Source: Frederiksenia canicola
Lineage (GTDB): Bacteria > Pseudomonadota > Gammaproteobacteria > Enterobacterales > Pasteurellaceae
Reading direction: 5' to 3'
Length of the DNA: 64,000 nt
NCBI RefSeq assembly: GCF_011455495.1
Contig: NZ_CP015029.1
Coordinates: forward strand, 648,740 to 712,739
Shown here: positions 38,279 to 48,076 of the stretch, one piece after another
Layout of the letters: every line of letters starts with the position of its first letter
Position numbering within the stretch: the first letter of the stretch is position 1
Notes under the pieces: model-generated
What the model saw: the letters and a program-made list of their open reading frames with translations, nothing else
What the model was told of the DNA's origin: nothing
Databases searched by the model: none
Made by a program: the position numbers and the translations under genes

Positions 38279-39934
38279 ATGGAACTTTTTACTGTTGCTC
38301 AACATTGGTTAGATCAGGATCCAGATGTGGAGACCCGTGCAGAATTAGAACAACTTATCGCGGCGGCAAAAGCAGGCGATGAGAAAGCGAAAGCAGAATT
38401 AGCGAGCCGTTTTGATGGACGTTTACAATTCGGTACTGCAGGCTTGCGTGGCCGTTTGCAAGCAGGTTCAATGGGAATGAACCGTGTGCTTGTAGCCCAA
38501 GCGGCGGGCGGTTTGGCGGAGTACTTAAAAGGTTACGACAAAGAGCCGTCTATTGTGATTGGTTACGATGGTCGTAAAAATTCTGATGTCTTTGCGAAAG
38601 ACACCGCTGAAATTATGGCAGCAGCTGGCATCAAAGCTTACTTACTTCCTCGCAAATTACCAACCCCAGTGCTTGCGTATGCGATCAAATATTTCGACAC
38701 CACTGCAGGCGTCATGGTGACTGCAAGCCATAACCCACCAGAAGATAACGGTTACAAAGTCTATTTAGGAAAAGCGAATGGCGGCGGTCAAATCGTTTCA
38801 CCAGCGGACCAAGACATTGCAAAATTGATCGATAAAGTTGCCGCGGGCTCAATTAACGACTTACCACGCAGCAACGATTACACCGTGTTATGCGACAAAG
38901 TGGTCGATGCTTATATTGAGAAAACCGCTTCAATCGCGAAAGAGCCGAAAACTGACATCAACTATGTTTATACCGCCATGCACGGCGTAGGCTATGAAGT
39001 GTTAAGCAAAACATTAGCCAAAGCAGGCTTGCCGCAGCCGTCTATTGTGGCTGAACAAGTGTGGCCGGACGGCACCTTCCCAACCGTAAACTTCCCGAAC
39101 CCAGAAGAAAAAGGGGCGCTGGATATGGCGATCAACGTCGCTAAAGCGAAAGGGGCTGAATTTATCATCGCTAACGACCCAGATGCAGACCGCTTAGCCG
39201 TAGCCTTGCCAGATGCAGAAGGAAACTGGAAAGCCTTGCACGGCAACGTAGTCGGTTGTTTCTTAGGTTGGTACTTAGCTAAACAATACCATGCCCAAGG
39301 CAAACAAGGTGTGTTGGCTTGCTCACTCGTTTCATCTCCAGCACTCGCAGAAATTGCGAAAAAATATGGCTTCCAATCAGAAGAAACTTTAACGGGCTTC
39401 AAATATATCGGTAAAGTAAACGGCTTGTTATTTGGCTTTGAAGAAGCGTTGGGTTACTTGGTTGATCCAGACAAAGTGCGTGATAAAGACGGTATTTCAG
39501 CTGCGATTATGTTCTTAGACTTAGTCTGCAACTTGAAAAAACAAGGCAAAACCTTAGCCGACTACGCAGAGGAATTTACCAAAGAATTTGGCTCTTATGT
39601 GAGCGGACAAATTTCTATCCGCGTGGACGATTTATCTGAAATCGGTAAATTAATGACTGCACTTCGTAACAATCCACCAAGCGAAATCGGCGGCTTCAAA
39701 GTGGCACAATTCTTAGACCACACCAAAACCGATCGCCAAAGTGATATTTTAGTGTTTGTCCTTGAAAACGGCAGTCGCTTAATTGCTCGCCCATCAGGCA
39801 CCGAGCCGAAAATCAAATTCTACTTAGATGCAAAAGGCAAAGATCCAAAAGATGCGGATCAAGTATTGGCACAGTTTGATGAAAGCGTCCGCCAAATTTT
39901 GCGTAAAGATGAGTTTGGTAAGCAAGATTGCTAA
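38279..39934 (+). CDS. Phospho-sugar mutase (phosphoglucomutase/phosphomannomutase family)
   Basis: This enzyme interconverts hexose-1- and hexose-6-phosphates via a phosphoserine. The 551-residue protein has RLQFGTAGLRGRLQAGSMGMN near the N-terminus (about residues 46-66), the phosphoserine loop VTASHNPPEDNGYKVY (about residue 145), the Mg-binding loop NDPDADRLAVA, the sugar-specificity loop with GFEEALGYL, and the phosphate-binding RPSGTEPKIKFY at the C-terminus. This long form resembles Haemophilus and Bacillus YhxB/PgcA. Glucose or mannose preference cannot be read from sequence. The start at 38279 has TTGGAGA; the longer frame lacks support. Confidence 0.88.
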   Translation: MELFTVAQHWLDQDPDVETRAELEQLIAAAKAGDEKAKAELASRFDGRLQFGTAGLRGRLQAGSMGMNRVLVAQAAGGLAEYLKGYDKEPSIVIGYDGRKNSDVFAKDTAEIMAAAGIKAYLLPRKLPTPVLAYAIKYFDTTAGVMVTASHNPPEDNGYKVYLGKANGGGQIVSPADQDIAKLIDKVAAGSINDLPRSNDYTVLCDKVVDAYIEKTASIAKEPKTDINYVYTAMHGVGYEVLSKTLAKAGLPQPSIVAEQVWPDGTFPTVNFPNPEEKGALDMAINVAKAKGAEFIIANDPDADRLAVALPDAEGNWKALHGNVVGCFLGWYLAKQYHAQGKQGVLACSLVSSPALAEIAKKYGFQSEETLTGFKYIGKVNGLLFGFEEALGYLVDPDKVRDKDGISAAIMFLDLVCNLKKQGKTLADYAEEFTKEFGSYVSGQISIRVDDLSEIGKLMTALRNNPPSEIGGFKVAQFLDHTKTDRQSDILVFVLENGSRLIARPSGTEPKIKFYLDAKGKDPKDADQVLAQFDESVRQILRKDEFGKQDC

Positions 39935-39959
39935 TTTGAGTTTGTTTTCTTGCTAATTA

Positions 39960-39995
39960 AGAAGGGGGGCGTTATTGAGCTTCCCCTTCTGTTTT
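39960..39995 (+). terminator. Terminator between phosphomutase and the 39997 gene
   Basis: AGAAGGGG and CCCCTTCT pair around a loop of 15 bases that can extend the stem by GGC with GCT. A GTTTTA tail follows on plus. The two genes converge here. Confidence 0.65.
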
Positions 39996-39996
39996 A

Positions 39997-41022
39997 CTAA
40001 AACCCGACAATTTCCAAACCTAAAATGCGGGCTAATTTTAGGATCCGTTTTTTATCTGCTTGCTTGCACACAAATAAACAATAAGCATCTTGCTCTGTTT
40101 CAATATTTAGCAGGGTATAGTCGCTTTTTTTCTCTAATCTATTCACAATTTCATCCACATCCAGTGCTTTTCTTGGAAGTGTAAATTGCTTGCCGATGAT
40201 ACGAGATAAGTACTCGCTTAATTCTTCATTATCAATATGCCAATCTGTGTCGAATGGGTCTAACATTGGCAATAACAGGAAACGATAATTTAAATAGGTC
40301 ACATTAGGCTTATCATCTTTCTCGGCATAGCCTTGTTCAACTAATTCCAATAGGCATTCTGCAGGTGAACTTTGAATGCGTTGGTAGCGGTGCTGGAATT
40401 CATCTTTATCGCTCACGTTGAGTAAGTGAGTAAATTCATTCAATGCGTCATCAATATTGATCTGTTCTGCGTCTTCAATCCCCAGTTTTTCGCAAATAAA
40501 ATCTACGGCTTCATCAAGTAATTGCAAATAAGCTTGATCAAGCTCATTGGCAGGATCAAGCTTTTGGCTAGTGCCCATTTCTTTAAACAGATTGCCCGTA
40601 GTTGGTGATGTATAGAGCAGTTCTATCTCATATTGCCCTTCATCGTTACTGCACGGTATGCCAATGAAGGTGACATACTCGGTGTTATAGTATTTTTTCA
40701 ATGCTTTGTTCAGTGGGGAAAAGGAATGAAACTTGATGAGAAAAAAGGTCCAATTCCCTCCTTCCGCCATCTCCACATAGCTTGGTGGGGTAATGTTTGC
40801 TTTGTTCATTAGCTCTTCAAAGGGCGTATAGAAATCGCTATAGCCTGCTTGAGTCAGAAAATGCGTACTGAGATCCTTGGTTGCTTCAGGTATATCGGCA
40901 GGGTAATAGTAATATTGCATTCTTAATGCCATTCCAAATGGGGATTTGGAAAAGAAAAACTGGTATTGACTATGCTGTAAAATATAGTCTTCCATTTTCT
41001 TGAATTTTTCGATTAAGGTCAT
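39997..41022 (-). CDS. Uncharacterised acidic cytosolic protein, two-part
   Basis: I do not recognise this 341-residue protein with confidence. It is acidic, has no signal peptide or membrane segment, and seems to have two regions. The first (residues 1-140) is rich in aromatic residues ([17 protein letters not shown]). The second (about 180-341) ends with [14 protein letters not shown], then [18 protein letters not shown] and [18 protein letters not shown], which recalls small domains of the DUF6630 type. Its shape and context (a single gene between unrelated neighbours) also fit immunity or SMI1-like proteins, but no toxin gene is next to it. The start codon follows GAGAGCAAA on its strand. 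Confidence 0.6.
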   Translation of the reverse strand: MTLIEKFKKMEDYILQHSQYQFFFSKSPFGMALRMQYYYYPADIPEATKDLSTHFLTQAGYSDFYTPFEELMNKANITPPSYVEMAEGGNWTFFLIKFHSFSPLNKALKKYYNTEYVTFIGIPCSNDEGQYEIELLYTSPTTGNLFKEMGTSQKLDPANELDQAYLQLLDEAVDFICEKLGIEDAEQINIDDALNEFTHLLNVSDKDEFQHRYQRIQSSPAECLLELVEQGYAEKDDKPNVTYLNYRFLLLPMLDPFDTDWHIDNEELSEYLSRIIGKQFTLPRKALDVDEIVNRLEKKSDYTLLNIETEQDAYCLFVCKQADKKRILKLARILGLEIVGF

Positions 41023-41109
41023 TTTGCTCTCGGCCTAAAAATACCAATGATGAACACCGCCTGTTTATTATACTGTATTGCGGGTGAAAAAACGTACGGT
41101 GGCGGAGAT

Positions 41110-41144
41110 ACAAGCGGTCAGATCATGCTAAAATTTTGCAAATT
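41110..41144 (+). repeat. Textbook extended Apl-type DNA uptake sequence
   Basis: ACAAGCGGTCAGATC is followed, after seven bases, by AAATTTTGCAAATT. The core and the AT-rich second segment match the extended consensus seen at many places in the window. Other copies include 12041, 17819, 18525, 22908 (reverse), 38158 (reverse), 42343 and 58629 (reverse). Confidence 0.9.
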
Positions 41145-41164
41145 GATAAGCTAAATATATACCA

Positions 41165-41923
41165 ATGAAATTTTCCTTTTTTCTCTTGTTCGTTTGGGGA
41201 GTTGTACCTACGTTCACCTACGCCCAAACAGACTGTATTCAAACTTATTCTGAAAATGACACCGTGCATATCAGCCGTGTTGATTTGAATTGCAAAAACA
41301 TTGAACTTATTGCGAGCCAAGTGGAAGATCAAGGGCTGACCGTATCGGAATTTGCTGAGAAATATCAGACTGCAGTGGCAATCAACGGTAGCTTTTTCCG
41401 TAAAGATGGCTCACCGATTGGGCTGAATATCAGTAATTTTAAAAGATTGAGCAAATCACAAGACACACGCTCTCGTTCCTTTCTCGCTTGCACCGCAGAG
41501 AATAAATGTGATATCGACCCGAAAAATAGCCTTGCGAAAATTAACCCTAAATGGAAAACTGCTATTGCGGGTTGGCACGTTTTCAATACGAAATCAGGCC
41601 AATTTGAATGTGCTAAAAGCGATAAAATCGGTTGCAGCCAATCTATTTTTACGGATAAGCATCCAAGAACGATGATCGGTTTAGATGAAAAACGTAATTG
41701 GCTCTACTTTGTGGTAGTCGAAGGGCGACAGCTCACTTTCAGTGGAATGACGATGGCACAGCTTGCTGAACTGGCTGGTCAATTACAATTGACAAAAGCG
41801 GTCAATTTAGACGGCGGGGGTAGCTCAACAATGGTCGTTGGCACCAAGCGGCTTTCTGCGTTGCCATTACTGCAAGGAAGTGAAAGAAAAGTGGGAAATA
41901 TGATTGGGGTGAAAGTAAAATAA
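41165..41923 (+). CDS. Secreted phosphodiester glycosidase family protein
   Basis: A Sec signal peptide (MKFSFFLLFVWGVVPTFTYA, cleaved before QTDCIQTY) leads into a 230-residue periplasmic domain of the NAGPA/DUF2233 family. Conserved parts are AVAINGSFFRKDGSPIGL (about residues 74-91), RTMIGLDEKRNWLYFVVVEG, and the metal-binding AVNLDGGGSSTMVV (about residues 216-229). Relatives remove sugar phosphodiester caps or act on N-acetylglucosamine-1-phosphodiester. Several Cys residues suggest disulfides. The substrate here is unknown, possibly surface polysaccharide. It is probably a single gene, with an uptake sequence just upstream. Confidence 0.8.
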   Translation: MKFSFFLLFVWGVVPTFTYAQTDCIQTYSENDTVHISRVDLNCKNIELIASQVEDQGLTVSEFAEKYQTAVAINGSFFRKDGSPIGLNISNFKRLSKSQDTRSRSFLACTAENKCDIDPKNSLAKINPKWKTAIAGWHVFNTKSGQFECAKSDKIGCSQSIFTDKHPRTMIGLDEKRNWLYFVVVEGRQLTFSGMTMAQLAELAGQLQLTKAVNLDGGGSSTMVVGTKRLSALPLLQGSERKVGNMIGVKVK

Positions 41924-41964
41924 ACCCAAACTGGGGCTTAACTTATACACTTTCAAAAGCAAAA

Positions 41965-41988
41965 ACCGCAAGCCTTGCGACTTGCGGT
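41965..41988 (-). terminator. Terminator of the downstream tRNA-Ser gene
   Basis: ACCGCAAG and CTTGCGGT pair; on the minus strand TTTTTGC follows. It serves the tRNA gene ending at 41999 and possibly the converging glycosidase gene. Confidence 0.78.
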
Positions 41989-41998
41989 GATAAATAAA

Positions 41999-42088
41999 TG
42001 GCGGAGGAAGTGAGATTCGAACTCACGGAGGGCGTAAACCCTCGCCGGTTTTCAAGACCGGTGCCTTCAACCACTCGACCATTCCTCC
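41999..42088 (-). tRNA. tRNA-Ser(UGA), copy 1
   Basis: A 90-base tRNA on the minus strand starts GGAGGAA, which pairs with TTCCTCC, then discriminator G and encoded CCA. The anticodon loop reads CTTGAAA with TGA as anticodon between CCGGT and ACCGG arms. A long variable arm (GCGAGGGTTTACGCCCTCC region) marks it as class II serine tRNA. It reads UCA and other UCN codons. Confidence 0.96.
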
Positions 42089-42126
42089 GTGTTGAAAACA
42101 TTTTTTTGTTTCTCTTTGAGAGAGAA

Positions 42127-42151
42127 AACCTGCTGCCGATGGCAACAGGTT
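42127..42151 (-). terminator. Terminator between the two tRNA-Ser genes
   Basis: AACCTG with CAGGTT, and inside it TGCC with GGCA, form a stem followed by TTTTC on the minus strand. Each tRNA copy thus has its own terminator. Confidence 0.65.
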
Positions 42152-42160
42152 AGTATTTGA

Positions 42161-42250
42161 TGGCGGAGGAAGTGAGATTCGAACTCACGGAGGGCGTAAA
42201 CCCTCGCCGGTTTTCAAGACCGGTGCCTTCAACCACTCGACCATTCCTCC
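42161..42250 (-). tRNA. tRNA-Ser(UGA), copy 2
   Basis: This is identical in all 90 bases to copy 1, including encoded CCA, and in the same orientation. Only 72 bases separate the two genes. A recent tandem duplication or gene conversion is the simplest explanation. Confidence 0.96.
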
Positions 42251-42374
42251 GTTGAAAACGGAGCGAATGATAGCGATAACCGTGTAGTCGGTCAAGCACA
42301 AAATGTGGGAAATGCGTTAAATGCTTTATTTTTAGTCTTTTACAAGCGGTCAGTTTCACGAGAAGTTTTGCAAA

Positions 42375-43466
42375 TCACTTCCGCACTAGCCATACGCCAC
42401 TTTCGATGTGATCGGTATAAGGAAACTGATCAAACAACGCACAACGCTCGATACGGTGAGTTTGCGATAGCGTTTGGAGATTGTCCACTAAGGTATGCGG
42501 GTTGCAAGAAATATACAAAATCCGCTCGTAGCCCTGCACCATGTTGAGCGTTTCATCATCCAGCCCTGCTCGTGGCGGATCGACAAAAATCGTGTTGCAG
42601 TCGTAAGCCTTTAAATCCACGCCACGCAAGCGGTAGAACTCTCGCACGCCGTTCATTGCTTGGGTGAATTCTTCGGCGGACATTCGGATAATCTGCAAAT
42701 TCTCAATACCGTTTTGCTCGATGTTGTATTGAGCCGAATCCACCGACGATTTAGCAATTTCCGTCGCCAGCACCTTGCGGAAATTACTGGCTAAGGCAAT
42801 CGAAAAGTTCCCGTTACCGCAGTAAAGTTCAAGCAGATCGCCTTCGCTGTTAGCCGTGCAACTTCTCGCCCATTCTAACATTTTGATGTTCATTTTTCCG
42901 TTCGGTTGGGTAAAGCTGTTTTCTACTTGGCGATAAATCAGTTCTCGCCCATCAACGGCCAATTTTTCTTCCACATAATCGCAATCTAAGGCAATTTTTT
43001 GCTTGGTTGCTCGCCCAATCAGCTGTACATCAAAGCCGTAGCCCGTTAAACGTTGTTTGAGCAAGTTGGCTTGAGCGACCCAATCGTCCGTCAGGGGTTT
43101 GTGATAAAGCATTGACACCGCAATTTGCCCGCTCAAGGTGCTGAGATAATCAATTTGGAACAGCTTGCGAGTAAGCAATTCATTGCCTTTGATTTCTGCC
43201 AGCAGCACTGTCATCATTCGGTTAATCAACTGGCTGGCGATCGGGAATTGATCGACCCGATAACGTTGCTTGCTCTCTTTGTCGAACATAATGTGGTACA
43301 AATCGCCGTCATCATGCCATACCCGAAATTCAGCACGCAGGCGGAAATGCAGAGGTTCAGAACCAAATACGTCAAGTTCGGGGGCAGAAAAAGGGGCAAG
43401 TAAAGCGGTGAGATTCGCCGTCTTTTTTGCAAGTAGATCGGGATATTGGGAAATTGGTAATGTCAT
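42375..43466 (-). CDS. trmA: tRNA (uracil-5)-methyltransferase TrmA
   Basis: TrmA methylates U54 of the T-loop of tRNAs with SAM and also modifies tmRNA. The 363-residue protein aligns with the family from [12 protein letters not shown] onward. It shows [19 protein letters not shown] (residues 43-61), [12 protein letters not shown], the SAM motif [26 protein letters not shown], and the catalytic nucleophile Cys in YISCNPHTL. The start at 43466 follows this homology. An upstream ATG at 43496 is preceded by AGGGACG, but that segment is a hairpin loop, so it is less likely. trmA lies 52 bases after maoP on the same strand. Confidence 0.93.
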   Translation of the reverse strand: MTLPISQYPDLLAKKTANLTALLAPFSAPELDVFGSEPLHFRLRAEFRVWHDDGDLYHIMFDKESKQRYRVDQFPIASQLINRMMTVLLAEIKGNELLTRKLFQIDYLSTLSGQIAVSMLYHKPLTDDWVAQANLLKQRLTGYGFDVQLIGRATKQKIALDCDYVEEKLAVDGRELIYRQVENSFTQPNGKMNIKMLEWARSCTANSEGDLLELYCGNGNFSIALASNFRKVLATEIAKSSVDSAQYNIEQNGIENLQIIRMSAEEFTQAMNGVREFYRLRGVDLKAYDCNTIFVDPPRAGLDDETLNMVQGYERILYISCNPHTLVDNLQTLSQTHRIERCALFDQFPYTDHIESGVWLVRK

Positions 43467-43482
43467 TGTATTTAAAGGAATA

Positions 43483-43505
43483 AGGGACGCATTCAATACG
43501 TCCCT
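43483..43505 (-). other. Hairpin between maoP and trmA
   Basis: AGGGACG and CGTCCCT pair around a 9-base loop; on the minus strand TTATTCCTTT follows. It may be a weak terminator for maoP or an attenuator before trmA. Confidence 0.5.
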
Positions 43506-43517
43506 AAAATGAAAAGA

Positions 43518-43847
43518 TTATTCAGAATCGTCGCTTGAACCAATGTCACCGCTGACATCGCCAGACAAGGTGTAAATCCGTTTGGTTTTGCTAGTTAAAG
43601 TACGATATTTTACCCACGTTTTTTCTAAGAAGGTTTCAGGCGCTTTTTCGCCTTTTACGACAGCAACGAACTGTTTTTCATCCGCAGTTTTTGCTTTACG
43701 TTCGCCAGTTTCAAGGGCTAAACACGCCTGACCAAATTGCTCTAATGTTTGGGATTCACGAATGGTGTAATCTCCGTGACGGGAAAAACCTCTTGGGTAG
43801 TTTTTATCATCAAAAAAACGACGAGTAACGCTAAAACTCTCTGCCAT
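43518..43847 (-). CDS. maoP: Macrodomain Ori organisation protein MaoP (YifE)
   Basis: This small (109-residue) protein matches E. coli MaoP/YifE over its length: MAESFSVTRRFFDDKNYPRGFSRHGD-type start (read as residues 1-26), EKQFVAVVKGE and KTKRIYTLSG. It ends with an acidic tail (SGDIGSSDDSE). MaoP acts with the maoS site to organise the Ori macrodomain in E. coli. Whether maoS exists here is not visible. GAGGCAG precedes the ATG. Confidence 0.9.
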   Translation of the reverse strand: MAESFSVTRRFFDDKNYPRGFSRHGDYTIRESQTLEQFGQACLALETGERKAKTADEKQFVAVVKGEKAPETFLEKTWVKYRTLTSKTKRIYTLSGDVSGDIGSSDDSE

Positions 43848-44025
43848 AATCTGCCTCTTTTGTGCTCTGTTTCGCTAAATTAAAATTGGGGGAAGCATTA
43901 AAGCCAAAACTCGCGTAGAAATCAATGGTTTTTGCTTGAAAATTTCATTTGAATTGGGCTTTTCTTCTCATTTCACGTCTAGCAAGCGGTCACTTGCCGT
44001 TGATAATTTACACATTTTTCAATTA

Positions 44026-44041
44026 ATGCAAACGTTTGCGT
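44026..44041 (+). promoter_or_regulatory. PurR operator upstream of purL
   Basis: ATGCAAACGTTTGCGT departs from the E. coli PurR consensus ACGCAAACGTTTGCGT at one position. It lies directly before the -10 element, so a bound repressor would block RNA polymerase. Confidence 0.88.
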
Positions 44042-44048
44042 TATCCGT

Positions 44049-44054
44049 TATAAT
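44049..44054 (+). promoter_or_regulatory. purL -10 element
   Basis: A perfect TATAAT, 39 bases before the purL ATG, with the PurR operator occupying the spacer to -35. Confidence 0.7.
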
Positions 44055-44092
44055 AGCCGACAATTTTGTTTTCATTTTTACGGAATCACCTA

Positions 44093-47000
44093 ATGACAGT
44101 ACAAACTTTCCGCGGCTCGCCTGCTTTATCCTCTTTTCGCTTAACGCAACTTCAACAAAAATTCCAACAAAATCAATTGCCTGTTCAGTCTGTTTACGCT
44201 GAGTATTTGCATTTTATTCAGCTAAACCGACCGCTTGCCAGCGAGCAGGAAAGTAAGCTGAAAGAGTTGTTACATTATGGCCCAACCTTGGCAGAGCACG
44301 ATCCTGTGGGATTCTGCCTGATCGTTACCCCTCGTGTTGGCACGATTTCTTCATGGTCATCGAAAGCAACCGACATCGCTCATAACTGTGGCTTGGCGGA
44401 AGTGGATCGCATTGAGCGTGGTTTAGCGTACTATTTTGACTTTTCTACACCGCCAACGGCGGCACAGCTTGAAACGTTAAAAGGCTTATTGCACGACCGT
44501 ATGTTAGAAACGGTGTTAGACAGTGCATCGCAAGCGGATAAATTGTTTGCACAACACGAGCCGAAAGAATTTACGACCGTTGATGTGCTAGGTGGCGGTC
44601 GCAAGGCGTTGGAAGTGGCGAACGTGGGATTGGGCTTAGCGTTGGCGGAAGATGAAATTGATTATTTAGTGGAAAATTTCACCGCACTTGGACGCAACCC
44701 GAACGACATTGAGCTGTATATGTTCGCCCAGGCCAACTCGGAGCATTGCCGTCATAAAATCTTCAATGCCGACTGGGTGATTGATGGCGAAAAACAGGAT
44801 AAATCCCTGTTCAAAATGATTAAAAATACCTTTGAGAAAACCCCTGACTATGTGCTTTCTGCCTATAAAGATAATGCTGCAGTAATGGAAGGCTCAAAAG
44901 TAGGGCGTTTCTTCCCTGATCAAGACGGGCAATATCGCTACCACAATGAAGATGCCCACATCTTAATGAAAGTGGAAACCCATAACCACCCAACTGCCAT
45001 TTCGCCATTCCCAGGTGCAGCGACAGGTTCAGGCGGTGAAATTCGTGATGAAGGGGCAACAGGGCGTGGGGCAAAACCGAAAGCCGGTTTAACGGGCTTC
45101 TCGGTGTCTAACCTTGTGATCCCAAATTTTGAACAACCTTGGGAAAATCCGCTTTCTAAACCAAACCGTATCGCTTCGGCGTTAGATATTATGATTGAAG
45201 GGCCACTCGGTGGAGCTGCCTTCAACAATGAATTTGGTCGCCCAGCCTTGCTCGGTTATTTCCGCACTTATGAAGAAAAAGTAAACAGCTTTGCAGGAGA
45301 AGAAGTGCGTGGCTACCATAAGCCAATTATGCTCGCAGGCGGTATCGGTAATATTCGTGCGGAACACGTGCAAAAAGGTGAAATTCCAGTAGGGGCGAAG
45401 TTAATCGTGCTTGGTGGCCCAGCGATGAATATCGGCTTAGGCGGTGGTGCAGCTTCATCAATGGCATCGGGTAAATCCAAAGAAGATTTAGATTTCGCTT
45501 CTGTTCAACGTGAAAATCCAGAAATGGAACGCCGTTGCCAAGAAGTGATCGACCGTTGCTGGCAGTTGGGCGAAGACAACCCGATTTTATTTATTCACGA
45601 TGTGGGTGCGGGCGGTTTATCTAACGCAATGCCTGAATTAGTTCACGACGGTGAGCGTGGTGGTAAGTTCGACTTACGTTCGATTTTATGCGATGAAAAA
45701 GGCATGTCGCCGTTAGAAATTTGGTGTAACGAATCGCAAGAGCGTTATGTGTTAGCAGTTGCCCCTGAAAAACTCGAATTATTCACCGCACTTTGTGAGC
45801 GTGAACGTGCTCCGTTTGCGGTTATCGGCGAAGCAACCGAAGAGAAACATCTCACCTTGCACGATAGCCATTTCGACAATAATCCGATTGATTTGCCGAT
45901 GAATGTATTGCTCGGCAAAACCCCGAAAATGACCCGAAATGTGTTGTCAAAAACGGTGGAAAACCAACCGCTTGCACAAGATGAAATCCAGCTCAAAGAA
46001 GCCTTGCATCGAGTGCTTCGTTTGCCTGTCGTGGCGGAAAAAACTTTCCTTATCACCATTGGCGACCGCTCGGTAACGGGTATGGTGGCACGCGATCAAA
46101 TGGTCGGTCCGTGGCAAATTCCTGTGGCAGACTGTGCCGTGACCACCGCAAGCCTTGACAGCTATCACGGTGAGGCGATGTCAATGGGCGAACGTGCACC
46201 TGTGGCATTGCTTGATTTCGGTGCGTCTGCACGCCTTGCGGTGGCGGAGAGCATTACCAACATCGCCGCAACCGACATTGGCGACATCAAACGCATTAAA
46301 CTTTCAGCGAACTGGATGTCAGCAGCAGGTCACGAGGGCGAAGACGCAGGGTTATACGAAGCCGTGAAAGCGGTAGGCGAAAAACTTTGCCCGGCGTTAG
46401 GCATCACCATTCCAGTGGGCAAAGACTCAATGTCAATGCGTACCACTTGGGAAGAAAACGGCGAGCAAAAATCGGTAACCGCTCCATTATCATTAGTGAT
46501 CTCTGCGTTCGCTCGTGTGGAAGACGTACGTAAAACGGTTACCCCACAACTTCGCACCGACAAAGGGCATTCACGCTTGTTGCTTATTGACTTGGGCGAG
46601 GGCAAAAACCGCCTAGGGGCAACGGCTTTGGCTCAAGTTTACAAACAACTTGGTGACAAACCTGCGGACGTCGTAAACGTAGAAAACCTCAAAAACTTCT
46701 TTAACGCAATGCAAGCGTTAGTGGCGGAGCGTAAATTATTGGCGTATCACGACCGCTCGGACGGTGGTTTAATCACGACCTTAGCGGAAATGGCATTCGC
46801 AGGGCATTGTGGCGTGGAAATCGACATTTCAGCCTTGGGCGATGACGATCTTGCGGTGTTATTTAACGAAGAATTAGGGGCGGTAATCCAAGTTGCCGAC
46901 AGCGAATTAGCGAGCGTGCGTGAAGTGCTGAAAGCCCACGATTTACTCGGCTTAACCAAAGAATTAGGTGTGGTGGTGGATGGCGATTTATTTGAAATCA

Positions 47001-47989
47001 GCCGTGGCAGCCGCAAATTGCTCAGTGAAAAACGCTCGGAATTGCGTGGTATTTGGGCGGAATTAACCCACCAAATGCAACGTTTGCGTGATAACCCGGA
47101 ATGTGCCGACCAAGAATTTGAAACCAAAAAAGACCCGAATAACAAAGGCTTATCCGCATTCTTGACCTATGACGTGAACGAAGACATTACTGCACCGTTC
47201 ATCAATAAAGGCGTGAAACCGAGTATCGCCATCTTGCGTGAACAAGGCGTGAACAGCCATTATGAAATGGCGGCAGCGTTCGACCGTGCGGGCTTTAATG
47301 CGATTGACGTGCATATGTCTGACTTAATGGCAGGTAGAAGAAACCTCAAAGATTTCAATGCGTTAGTAGCGTGCGGCGGCTTCTCTTACGGTGACGTACT
47401 CGGTGCAGGCGGCGGCTGGGCGAAATCAATCCTGTTTAACCCAATGTTGCGTGACCAGTTCAGCCAATTCTTCGCCAACCCGAATACCTTAGCATTAGGC
47501 GTGTGTAACGGCTGCCAAATGGTGTCGAACTTGGCAGAAATTATCCCCGGTACAGAAAACTGGCCTCGCTTCGTGCGTAACAAATCAGAACGCTTCGAGG
47601 CACGTGTCGGCTTGGTGAAAATCAACGATACCCACAGCCATTGGTTTAAAGGAATGGCAGGTAGCCATATGCCGATTGCGGTTTCGCACGGCGAAGGTCA
47701 GGTGGAATTTAAGCAGTCAGGTCAGCTCGAAAATCTGCAAAAACAGAACCTCGTCATCGCCCAATACATCGACAACAACGGCAACTTAACCGAAGTGTAC
47801 CCTGCCAACCCGAACGGCTCGGTAAACGGCATTACCGCCATTTCCAACCTAGACGGACGTGTCGCCATTATGATGCCACACCCGGAACGTGTTTACCGTG
47901 CGGTAAGCAACTCTTGGTGCCCTGATGACTGGACGGAAGATGGGGCGTGGATGAGATTGTTTAGGAATGCTAGAGTGGTGTTTAAATAA
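44093..47989 (+). CDS. purL: Phosphoribosylformylglycinamidine synthase (FGAM synthase)
   Basis: PurL converts FGAR to FGAM with glutamine and ATP in purine synthesis. The single-chain large form (1298 residues) has an N-terminal PurS-like part, a long linker and AIR-synthase-like ATP domains with [20 protein letters not shown] (about residues 300-319) and [10 protein letters not shown]-terminal class I glutamine amidotransferase follows, with the nucleophile Cys in LGVCNGCQM (about residue 1140) and catalytic His in MMPHPERV. The start at 44093 matches the family N-terminus ([13 protein letters not shown]). Expression is likely repressed by PurR through the operator at 44026. Confidence 0.97.
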   Translation: MTVQTFRGSPALSSFRLTQLQQKFQQNQLPVQSVYAEYLHFIQLNRPLASEQESKLKELLHYGPTLAEHDPVGFCLIVTPRVGTISSWSSKATDIAHNCGLAEVDRIERGLAYYFDFSTPPTAAQLETLKGLLHDRMLETVLDSASQADKLFAQHEPKEFTTVDVLGGGRKALEVANVGLGLALAEDEIDYLVENFTALGRNPNDIELYMFAQANSEHCRHKIFNADWVIDGEKQDKSLFKMIKNTFEKTPDYVLSAYKDNAAVMEGSKVGRFFPDQDGQYRYHNEDAHILMKVETHNHPTAISPFPGAATGSGGEIRDEGATGRGAKPKAGLTGFSVSNLVIPNFEQPWENPLSKPNRIASALDIMIEGPLGGAAFNNEFGRPALLGYFRTYEEKVNSFAGEEVRGYHKPIMLAGGIGNIRAEHVQKGEIPVGAKLIVLGGPAMNIGLGGGAASSMASGKSKEDLDFASVQRENPEMERRCQEVIDRCWQLGEDNPILFIHDVGAGGLSNAMPELVHDGERGGKFDLRSILCDEKGMSPLEIWCNESQERYVLAVAPEKLELFTALCERERAPFAVIGEATEEKHLTLHDSHFDNNPIDLPMNVLLGKTPKMTRNVLSKTVENQPLAQDEIQLKEALHRVLRLPVVAEKTFLITIGDRSVTGMVARDQMVGPWQIPVADCAVTTASLDSYHGEAMSMGERAPVALLDFGASARLAVAESITNIAATDIGDIKRIKLSANWMSAAGHEGEDAGLYEAVKAVGEKLCPALGITIPVGKDSMSMRTTWEENGEQKSVTAPLSLVISAFARVEDVRKTVTPQLRTDKGHSRLLLIDLGEGKNRLGATALAQVYKQLGDKPADVVNVENLKNFFNAMQALVAERKLLAYHDRSDGGLITTLAEMAFAGHCGVEIDISALGDDDLAVLFNEELGAVIQVADSELASVREVLKAHDLLGLTKELGVVVDGDLFEISRGSRKLLSEKRSELRGIWAELTHQMQRLRDNPECADQEFETKKDPNNKGLSAFLTYDVNEDITAPFINKGVKPSIAILREQGVNSHYEMAAAFDRAGFNAIDVHMSDLMAGRRNLKDFNALVACGGFSYGDVLGAGGGWAKSILFNPMLRDQFSQFFANPNTLALGVCNGCQMVSNLAEIIPGTENWPRFVRNKSERFEARVGLVKINDTHSHWFKGMAGSHMPIAVSHGEGQVEFKQSGQLENLQKQNLVIAQYIDNNGNLTEVYPANPNGSVNGITAISNLDGRVAIMMPHPERVYRAVSNSWCPDDWTEDGAWMRLFRNARVVFK

Positions 47990-48002
47990 TTATGCATAAA
48001 TG

Positions 48003-48035
48003 GGAAAAGGCAACTACTAGGTGATTGTCTTTTCC
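48003..48035 (+). terminator. Hairpin after purL, probable terminator
   Basis: GGAAAAGGCAA and TTGTCTTTTCC form an 11-bp stem with one G-T pair around an 11-base loop, 14 bases after the purL stop. The following T-run is poor, so strength is uncertain. Confidence 0.45.
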
Positions 48036-48076
48036 ATGTGTAAATAAAAGCATCATAAGCTAATGAGAATATATTT

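Noticed and set aside
41999..42250. Direct 90-base repeat as a mobile-element repeat
   Set aside because: Both copies fold as complete tRNA-Ser genes with encoded CCA and separate terminators.
43466..43496. Upstream ATG at 43496 as the trmA start
   Set aside because: Its apparent Shine-Dalgarno is one arm of a hairpin and the ten extra residues do not match TrmA relatives, which start at the MTLPISQY equivalent. The choice remains slightly uncertain.
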